Shown here: piece by piece, positions 48,171 through 54,211 of the stretch
Position numbering within the stretch: position 1 is the first letter of the stretch
How the letters are laid out: each line of letters begins with the position of its first letter
Assembly (NCBI GenBank): GCA_902464295.1
Contig: CABQIW010000006.1
Coordinates: 1-59,133, forward strand
Source: an uncultured Eggerthella sp.
Lineage (GTDB): Bacteria > Actinomycetota > Coriobacteriia > Coriobacteriales > Eggerthellaceae
Direction: 5' to 3'
DNA: 59,133 bases
Position numbers and translations under genes: made by a program
The notes under the pieces: model-generated
Told to the model about the DNA's origin: nothing
Seen by the model: only the letters and a program-made list of their open reading frames with translations
Database searches by the model: none

Positions 48171-49178
48171 TTACTTCTTGTAGAGCTCGACTCTGTTCTT
48201 CATTTCCTGTTTCAGATCTTTGCCAGCTTCATGCTTGAGCACAACGTTGACCTGCTTACCAGTCTTTTCTTCGATAAGGGCAACGAAGGCATCGAGATGC
48301 TTCGACTTGAGCTTGTCGTCGTCTTCGGTCTTCACGCATAGATCGATGGAAGCTCCTTCGATCTCTTTTGCATCAGCAGCAGAGCCGTAGAGCCAGACCT
48401 TTTCGATCGACGCGATGTCTTTTGCAGCCTTGGAAACAGCTTTTTCAAGCTTCTTAAGAGAAAGCGCTTCGCCGCCTTCGGTCGCATCAGACGTGGTGAA
48501 ATCGTTTTCGTCCTCGATGGGATCGACCGTATCGATCTCTTCAGCGGGTTCTTCTTCGGAAACCGCATCGGAGGTGGTGAACTCGCTTGTTTCTTCGAGC
48601 TCATCAACAGGTTTGATCTCGGTGAAGCTTTCTTCTTCGCCAATCGCATACAGCGAATAGGCAGCTGTAGAAGACTCTTCACTTGAAGTAGCATCGGAGG
48701 TGGAATAATCCTCTTCGGCAAGCGCTTCAGCTTCCTCTGCGAGATCGGACTTAGGCTCACTCTCGAGAGAGACGGCAACCTCTTCGTCTTCTTCGGCTTC
48801 TTTGGCCTCTTCAGGCTCTTCAATTGCATCAGAGGTGCTGAATTCGCTTGCGATAGCCTCTGCTTGAGCAGGTTCTTCAGGAATCTCTACTGCAGGAACG
48901 GTGTAGGGATGAGGCGCAGTCGCAGCACCAGGCTGGGTTTGCAGGAGCGCTTTGATGACCGTGAGATCATCCTGGATGCTCTGAAGCAGCATTTCATCTT
49001 TGCTTGGCTCGTTCGCCTGAGCATCGGAAATTTCGAGACCAGTCTGCAGATAGTAGACGAACGCCTCGGTACGTGAAATGTGTTCCTTTTCAGCGTGAGC
49101 ATCAATGCTTTCCAGAATGGAGGTGGGAAGCCTGAGCGAAACGTGAGTTTTGGCAGAGCTTGTAGTGTTGGTTGCCAT
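48171..49178 (-). CDS. RHH-acidic linker-MNT-like nucleotidyltransferase fusion
   Basis: A 335-residue protein. Residues 10-50 look like a CopG/ribbon-helix-helix domain (THVSLRLPTSILESIDAHAEK, then ISRTEAFVYYLQTGLEI). A long acidic linker (about 90-240) carries four copies of the TSDA motif at residues 111-119, 156-164, 198-206 and 225-233. The C-terminus (245-335) resembles an MNT nucleotidyltransferase: WLYGSAADAKEIEGASIDLCV, with GS at 265-266, then VNVVLKHEAG and EMKNRVELYKK. The usual DxD is Ser277-x-Asp279, so the first Asp is lost. Probably a DNA-binding, non-classical or inactive transferase. Domain calls are by eye. Confidence 0.65.
   Translation of the reverse strand: MATNTTSSAKTHVSLRLPTSILESIDAHAEKEHISRTEAFVYYLQTGLEISDAQANEPSKDEMLLQSIQDDLTVIKALLQTQPGAATAPHPYTVPAVEIPEEPAQAEAIASEFSTSDAIEEPEEAKEAEEDEEVAVSLESEPKSDLAEEAEALAEEDYSTSDATSSEESSTAAYSLYAIGEEESFTEIKPVDELEETSEFTTSDAVSEEEPAEEIDTVDPIEDENDFTTSDATEGGEALSLKKLEKAVSKAAKDIASIEKVWLYGSAADAKEIEGASIDLCVKTEDDDKLKSKHLDAFVALIEEKTGKQVNVVLKHEAGKDLKQEMKNRVELYKK
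48480..48848 (-). repeat. Four copies of the TSDA motif in the linker
   Basis: Copies encode NDFTTSDAT (48480-48506), SEFTTSDAV (48561-48587), EDYSTSDAT (48687-48713) and SEFSTSDAI (48822-48848). The DNA differs between copies while the protein motif is kept, which suggests selection on the peptide. Confidence 0.85.
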
Positions 49179-49528
49179 GATCTCCCTTAACCATCTCGAA
49201 GAAGTTCTTTACGTAAATATTGTCTCATTATAAAGCCCTTATGTGCATTCCTACACGAAAACTAGGGGCATTGCAGCGGAAATTCTGCTGTGAGGACGGA
49301 GGTTTGAAAGATAGGCATCTCCGATGCGCCTTTCGTTGCGAAAGGCAATGGGCGTTGAATCGATTCGAGCGTGAAGAGATATCAGAAAAATGTGAGTTCG
49401 GAGTTCAAAAAAGTTTCAGAAAAACGTGAGCTGTGCTGAGTAAGATGGTCATATAGTGAAAACTTGCTCAAAGCGGCATGAAATAGTTGTCAGTTTGTGC
49501 GGAATCGGAGGGTAAGCGGACGGTCTGT

Positions 49529-49557
49529 TTGCGAGTGGAAACGCTATTTGCTACGAT
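49529..49557 (+). promoter_or_regulatory. rpsF operon promoter
   Basis: TTGCGA (49529-49534), 17-base spacer, TACGAT (49552-49557). It drives rpsF-ssb-rpsR-rplI. Confidence 0.65.
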
Positions 49558-49572
49558 TGTTCAGCTAATCCT

Positions 49573-49601
49573 GTTTCGGGCTTGCCTTCATGACCCGAAA
49601 C
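49573..49601 (+). promoter_or_regulatory. rpsF leader hairpin, possible S6:S18 autoregulatory site
   Basis: GTTTCGGG (49573-49580) pairs with CCCGAAAC (49594-49601) just ahead of rpsF, followed by CCG. Many bacteria have an S6:S18-binding RNA with a CCGAAACC-type element in this position. The match here is suggestive, not tested. Confidence 0.45.
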
Positions 49602-49625
49602 CGTAAGTCCAGAGGAGGTGACCAT

Positions 49626-49919
49626 ATGAAGGCTTATGAATTGTTGTTTTTTGTAGCTCCGTCAATCGACGAAGAAACCCGTTTAGCTGTTATGAAGCGT
49701 ATCGATACTGCTATTACTGCAGATAACGGTACGGTCGACAATGTCGACAACTGGGGTAAGCGTAAACTCGCTTACGAGGTAAACGGCTTGACCGATGGTG
49801 ATTACACCCTCATCGATTTCCACGCAAATCCTGAAAGCATTGCAGAGTTGGATCGTGTTTTGCGCATTACCGACGCTGTCGAACGCTTCATGATCGTTAA
49901 GCGTACCGATCGCGATTAA
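49626..49919 (+). CDS. rpsF: 30S ribosomal protein S6
   Basis: A 97-residue ribosomal protein that pairs with S18 on the platform of the small subunit. The start MKAYELLFFVAPSIDEETR and the middle NWGKRKLAYEVNGLTDGDYTL are typical S6; the strand AVERFMIVKRTD ends it. It has GAGGAGGTG before ATG 49626; the open frame from 49590 has no ribosome binding site. First gene of the S6-SSB-S18-L9 group, with a leader hairpin. Confidence 0.97.
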   Translation: MKAYELLFFVAPSIDEETRLAVMKRIDTAITADNGTVDNVDNWGKRKLAYEVNGLTDGDYTLIDFHANPESIAELDRVLRITDAVERFMIVKRTDRD

Positions 49920-50048
49920 TGCGGGCGCTATAGGTGGTTTTGGTTGCATGCCAGAATCAACTGAAGAATAGAAGGGCGAAGAACTTGGCCCTTCACGAGA
50001 AGGAAATCAGAGGCAAATGGGATATTTGCCCGTAGAAAGAGGTATCAC

Positions 50049-50510
50049 ATGAGCATCAATAGAGTGATCATCACCGGTAATCTTACGCGCGATCCAGAAT
50101 TGCGCTCAACCGCAAGCGGCATGCCGGTCCTCGGTTTTGGCGTTGCAGTCAACGACCGCCGTCGCAATCAGCAGACGGGTGAATGGGAAGACTATCCCAA
50201 CTTTATTGATTGCACCATGTTCGGAGCCCGCGCAGAAAGCGTTTCCCGCTTCCTTTCTAAGGGAAGCAAGGTTGCTATCGAAGGCAAGCTTCGCTGGAGC
50301 CAGTGGGAACGCGATGGCCAGAAGCGCTCGAAGATCGAGGTCATCGTCGATGAGATCGAATTCCTTTCGCGTAACGATGGCTCACGCGGCGGCTCACCGA
50401 TGCAACAGAGTGCACCCCAAGCGCAAGCTATGCCTGTACAGCAGGCACCTGCCCCGGTAGCAACGCCGGTGGTGGATGCTTCTGTCTACGACGAAGATAT
50501 CCCGTTCTAA
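50049..50510 (+). CDS. ssb: Single-stranded DNA-binding protein
   Basis: A 153-residue SSB with an OB fold (MSINRVIITGNLTRDPELR start, then NFIDCTMFGARAESVSRFLSKG and KVAIEGKLRWSQWE near 75-88). A Gln/Pro/Ala-rich flexible linker leads to the conserved acidic tip YDEDIPF at 147-153, which recruits repair and replication proteins. Its place between rpsF and rpsR is the usual Gram-positive order, coordinating it with translation. Confidence 0.97.
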   Translation: MSINRVIITGNLTRDPELRSTASGMPVLGFGVAVNDRRRNQQTGEWEDYPNFIDCTMFGARAESVSRFLSKGSKVAIEGKLRWSQWERDGQKRSKIEVIVDEIEFLSRNDGSRGGSPMQQSAPQAQAMPVQQAPAPVATPVVDASVYDEDIPF

Positions 50511-50532
50511 TCACAAACGAAAGAGGTTAAGA

Positions 50533-50793
50533 ATGCCTGAATACAATAAGCAGCCTCGTCGTAAGTTCTGTCAGTTCTGCAAGGATAAGGCAGAATACAT
50601 CGACTACAAAGATACTCAGATGCTGCGCAAATATGTAACTGACCGTGGGAAGATCAAGCCCCGCCGTGTAACCGGTGCTTGCACCCAGCATCAGCGCGAT
50701 ATTGCAAACGCTGTTAAGCGCGCCCGTGAAATGGCTCTCATGCCCTACGCCGTGCCTGCGATCAGCGGCCGCAATAATCGTCGCGATCGATAA
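50533..50793 (+). CDS. rpsR: 30S ribosomal protein S18
   Basis: An 86-residue protein starting MPEYNKQPRRKFCQFCKDKAE with one CxxC pair (Cys 13 and 16), so it may bind zinc, as some S18 paralogues do. It continues TQMLRKYVTDRGKIKPRRVTG and QHQRDIANAVKRAREMALMPY, diagnostic S18. The start ATG 50533 has AAGAGG; the frame from 50476 runs through ssb and is not a start. Confidence 0.97.
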   Translation: MPEYNKQPRRKFCQFCKDKAEYIDYKDTQMLRKYVTDRGKIKPRRVTGACTQHQRDIANAVKRAREMALMPYAVPAISGRNNRRDR

Positions 50794-50805
50794 GAGGAGG
50801 TTTTC

Positions 50806-51381
50806 ATGAAAGTCATCCTTTTATCTGAACTCAAGGGCAAGGGCGGCGAAGGCGATATCGTCGAAGTTGCCGACGGGTATGCCAATAACTACCTGTTCCC
50901 GCAGAAGATCGCTGTTGCTGCTACGAAGGGCAACCTCAAGCAGCTCGAGCAGCGCAAGCACAACATCGCTACGCGTGAAGCAGCGCGCATCGAAGAGGCC
51001 CAGGCGCTCAAAGCAGCCCTTGACGATCTTTCCGTTAAGGTCGAGGCACGCGTGGGCGAAGAAGGCGTGCTCTTCGGTTCCATCACTGCAGCTATGATCG
51101 CTGATGCGCTCAAAGAAGCAGAGGACATCGAGATCGATCGCAAGCGTATCGACCTCAAGAATCCGATCAAGACCGCTGGCAAGCATGAGGTCGTCGTTTC
51201 GATCTATCGCGACATCAAGTCGAACCTCACGGTTGTGGTTGGCAACGAAGAGACCTTCACGGCATCCGAAAGTGCTGCTGAAGCACAGGAAATCGCTGAA
51301 GAGGATTTCTCCACTTCAGACGCAGTTGCTGAAGAGCCTACCGCAGACGCTGTCGTAGTGGCTGAGGTCGAAGCAGAATAA
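50806..51381 (+). CDS. rplI: 50S ribosomal protein L9 with extended acidic tail
   Basis: A 191-residue L9, about 40 residues longer than the normal 148-150. The core includes MKVILLSELKGKGGEGDIVEVADGYANNYLFP-type N-terminal domain features, the long central helix (QLEQRKHNIATREAARIEEAQ) and the C-terminal domain ending near residue 150. The remaining tail is acidic (AEAQEIAEEDFSTSDAVAEE...), with EDFSTSDAV at 166-174, identical in form to motifs in two other nearby proteins. GAGGAGG precedes the ATG. The extension is not needed for the L9 fold. Confidence 0.95.
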   Translation: MKVILLSELKGKGGEGDIVEVADGYANNYLFPQKIAVAATKGNLKQLEQRKHNIATREAARIEEAQALKAALDDLSVKVEARVGEEGVLFGSITAAMIADALKEAEDIEIDRKRIDLKNPIKTAGKHEVVVSIYRDIKSNLTVVVGNEETFTASESAAEAQEIAEEDFSTSDAVAEEPTADAVVVAEVEAE

Positions 51382-51432
51382 TGCTGTTTTTTCACACCGC
51401 TTAGCTATTAGTCTGTGGGTGTGATAAATTAG

Positions 51433-51471
51433 ACTTCCCGATACCGCATCCATGGTGTCGGGAAGTTTTTG
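51433..51471 (+). terminator. Terminator between rplI and dnaB
   Basis: ACTTCCCGATACC (51433-51445), 8-base loop, GGTGTCGGGAAGT (51454-51466), then TTTT. It closes the rpsF-rplI operon. Confidence 0.88.
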
Positions 51472-51524
51472 TTGTTAGTACATCTTTTTAGGCGCGATGC
51501 CTTAAGAACAGGACAAGGGAGCGA

Positions 51525-52913
51525 ATGCCAGCACCCACGACAAACGATCAACTTGCGTTACAGCCTTCAGGCTCGAAGGGTAAAGCATTGCCGCAGAATA
51601 TCGAGGCGGAGAAGACCGTTCTATCTGCGTGTTTGCTTTCTACCGGAGTATTCGAAGAGGTTTCTCTCAAATTGCGTCCCGAAGATTTCTATCGTCCTGC
51701 TCATCGCATCATCTTCGAGACGATGCGCGATATGAATGCACGTTCGATCCCGATCGATGTCATTTCCGTGGCGGATAGTCTCAAGGCAGCCTCTCAGCTC
51801 GAAGCGGTAGGCGGCCAGCCGTATCTGCTCGATCTTTCAAACAATACGTTTTCCCTCACGAGCTGGCAGCACCATGCTGACATCGTGGGCCGTGACGCGA
51901 TGCGTCGGCAGTTGCTCTTGGCATCAGCCAACATCTCTTCGCTCGCCTATGATTCTCCTGCTGATCCTAAAGAACTCATCTCGCAGGCTGAAGCCACACT
52001 TTTTGGTGTGACCGAAAAAGAGGTCAACTCTTCTTTCAAAGATATCAAGACGCTCATCATCGAAGCGAACGATCAGATTGCTGAGATGGCAAATCGTGGC
52101 GAAACCTTGCAGGGCGTACCCACTGGTTTCAAGGATGTTGACCAGCTGTTCAACGGGCTTCGTGGCGGGCAGTTGATCATCTTGGCTGCGCGTCCTGGTG
52201 TGGGTAAATCGTCGTTCGCGATGAATCTCGCGGTCAACGCTGCGAAACAGAAGTCGACCGTTGCGTTCTTCAGCTTAGAAATGTCATCGGTCGAGATCAC
52301 GAAGCGTCTTCTTTCGGCTGAAGCAGGTATCAACCTGTCAGTCTTGAACAATGGGCGAATCGACGATAACGCATGGGCACCACTTTTCGATGCGTCTGAA
52401 CGCTTGAGCAACATCGATCTCTATGTGGATGATTCGCCAGGGCTTTCGCTGGTTGAGCTGCGCACGAAGGCGCGGCGCATGATGCGAAACGTTGAGAAGG
52501 GCCTTATCGTGGTTGATTATTTGCAGCTTATGACGCCTGTCATCCCTCATCCGAATAATCGCACCATGGAAGTTGCTGAGATATCACGTGGCCTTAAGAT
52601 GCTCGCTAAAGAACTTGACGTGCCTATCATGGCGCTCGCCCAGCTTTCGCGTGCGGTCGAATCTCGTACTGACAAGCGCCCCATGCTTTCTGATCTACGC
52701 GAATCAGGCTCGATCGAACAGGATGCTGACATCGTCATGTTCATCGATCGATCTACCAGCGAAGCTGAGGCAGAGTCTGACAAGCGTCCTGATTGGGGCG
52801 TTGCAGAACTGATCGTCGCAAAGCATCGCAGTGGTCCTACGCGCGACTTGAAGCTCACTTGGCTTGCTGAGCGTACTAAGTTCACCGACTACTTCGACGA
52901 TTCAAGTTACTAA
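51525..52913 (+). CDS. dnaB: Replicative DNA helicase DnaB
   Basis: A 462-residue hexameric replicative helicase. The N-terminal domain begins GSKGKALPQNIEAEKTVLSA (res. 12-31) and the RecA-type core has Walker A ARPGVGKSSF near 220-229, FFSLEMSSVEITKRLL, the DYLQLM Walker B and LAQLSRAVESRTDKRPMLSDL (arginine-finger region). The order of the gene directly after rplI is conserved in many Gram-positives. AAGGGA precedes the ATG. No sign of an intein at the usual Walker A or L2 sites. Confidence 0.97.
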   Translation: MPAPTTNDQLALQPSGSKGKALPQNIEAEKTVLSACLLSTGVFEEVSLKLRPEDFYRPAHRIIFETMRDMNARSIPIDVISVADSLKAASQLEAVGGQPYLLDLSNNTFSLTSWQHHADIVGRDAMRRQLLLASANISSLAYDSPADPKELISQAEATLFGVTEKEVNSSFKDIKTLIIEANDQIAEMANRGETLQGVPTGFKDVDQLFNGLRGGQLIILAARPGVGKSSFAMNLAVNAAKQKSTVAFFSLEMSSVEITKRLLSAEAGINLSVLNNGRIDDNAWAPLFDASERLSNIDLYVDDSPGLSLVELRTKARRMMRNVEKGLIVVDYLQLMTPVIPHPNNRTMEVAEISRGLKMLAKELDVPIMALAQLSRAVESRTDKRPMLSDLRESGSIEQDADIVMFIDRSTSEAEAESDKRPDWGVAELIVAKHRSGPTRDLKLTWLAERTKFTDYFDDSSY

Positions 52914-52942
52914 CGCTTGCGCACAAACGCATCACTATCCGC

Positions 52943-52948
52943 TACACT
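52943..52948 (+). promoter_or_regulatory. TACACT -10 element of a probably leaderless gene
   Basis: CCGCTACACT ends six bases before the ATG at 52955. Transcription from it would start at or next to the A of the ATG. Confidence 0.5.
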
Positions 52949-52954
52949 CGAACT

Positions 52955-54211
52955 ATGGCGCGATCAGTAACCTTCATACACGCAGCAGACCTTCATCTCG
53001 GAGCTCCTTTTAGGGGGTTGCGCGCAGTCTCGCCGGTGTGGGCTGATCGTTTGGTCAAATCCATTCCTGATGCGTATCGTAAGCTTATCGACGAAACGAT
53101 TCGTGAGCAGGTCGATTTCTTGATCATCGCGGGCGATGCGTTCGATGCCTCGCATCCTTCCTATGCCGATTTCTGCCTCTTTCGTGATGGGCTCGAACGT
53201 CTTCATGATGCGAACATCCCGGTCTATTTCTGCACAGGTAACCACGATCCTTATGCGCGTTGGGCTGGTGAATATGGAGATCTTCCCGAAAACGTTCATC
53301 TCTTCGATCCTCATGAGGCGAGTTATTTCATCTATGAAAAAGAAGGTGAACCGTTTGCTGTGTTGGGCGGGCGAAGCTACTATACGCAGGCATGGCCGCA
53401 AGACGAGAACATCGCGGAAGGTATCTCGCGCACAAAGGCGAAGGAGATCGCTGCTGATGCAACATTTCACGTAGGCGTGATTCATTCTGGCCTCGACATC
53501 GATCCGACACGCAGTCCGGTAAAACCAAAGGACCTGCTTGCACGCAAGATGGATTATTGGGCGCTCGGGCATATCCATCACCCGCAGCTCATCCCGCAGG
53601 ATAATCCAGCTATTGCATTTTCGGGCTGCATCCAGGGGCGCGATATTCACGAAACTGGCCCGCATGGCGTGCTCAAGGTGACGCTGCGCGAGAACCTTCC
53701 CACTGAAGTTGCGTTTCTTCCCACAGCGCAGATTGTATGGGAGCGCATCGAAGTGGATGTTTCTGCCTGCGCGACGATCGCTGACATCCAAGAAGCGATC
53801 ACCACCCAGCAATTCGAGCGCAACGCGCGTTCGCAATGTCAGAACATGCTCTGTCGTATCACGCTTACGGGTACAACGTCGCTTCATAGTGCGCTCACCT
53901 CACCTGTGCTCGCTGATCTTCGCTCGGTCATCAACGACCGTTATCCGTTCTTCTTCATCGATGATGTTGTGAACGAAACGCGCGCGAAGATCGACAAAGA
54001 TGCGATCGAGAAAGAGGGGCTGTTCCCGGCGGTCTATCTTTCGACCATGCGCGCACAGAAGAAAGACAAGGTCGACAGCCTATCCTATCTTGAACAGCAA
54101 TTCTCAGCCTTTGACCTGCCCGTTCCTAAGCTCCAGCGGCGTTTTGATGAAGCTTGCAAGGAAGCGGAATCGCTCGTGTTCGATCTGTTGAGCGAGAACA
54201 ATAATGACTAA
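52955..54211 (+). CDS. SbcD/YhaO-like metallophosphoesterase nuclease
   Basis: A 418-residue DNA-repair exonuclease of the Mre11/SbcD group. Calcineurin-like motifs run in order: AADLHLGAPF (residues 10-19), IIAGDAFDASHPS (near 56), YFCTGNHDPYA, GVIHSGLDI (near 172) and ALGHIHHPQ (near 208). It probably pairs with the following ATPase, as YhaO does with YhaN and SbcD with SbcC. Eight-base overlap with the next gene implies coupling. No ribosome binding site; leaderless start proposed. Confidence 0.9.
   Translation: MARSVTFIHAADLHLGAPFRGLRAVSPVWADRLVKSIPDAYRKLIDETIREQVDFLIIAGDAFDASHPSYADFCLFRDGLERLHDANIPVYFCTGNHDPYARWAGEYGDLPENVHLFDPHEASYFIYEKEGEPFAVLGGRSYYTQAWPQDENIAEGISRTKAKEIAADATFHVGVIHSGLDIDPTRSPVKPKDLLARKMDYWALGHIHHPQLIPQDNPAIAFSGCIQGRDIHETGPHGVLKVTLRENLPTEVAFLPTAQIVWERIEVDVSACATIADIQEAITTQQFERNARSQCQNMLCRITLTGTTSLHSALTSPVLADLRSVINDRYPFFFIDDVVNETRAKIDKDAIEKEGLFPAVYLSTMRAQKKDKVDSLSYLEQQFSAFDLPVPKLQRRFDEACKEAESLVFDLLSENNND

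Larger units (their letters stand above)
49179..49625 (+). ncRNA. Structured intergenic region upstream of rpsF
   Basis: 447 bases without a gene. Hairpins: CAGCGGA-AAT-TCTGCTG (49274-49290, one G-U), GCATC-TCC-GATGC (49315-49327) and a perfect GCCTTTCG-TTG-CGAAAGGC (49328-49346). TCAGAAAAATGTGAG (49382) and TCAGAAAAACGTGAG (49416) repeat 34 bases apart. The rpsF promoter and leader hairpin follow. A small RNA in 49,260-49,430 is a candidate; no promoter for it is clear. Confidence 0.4.
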
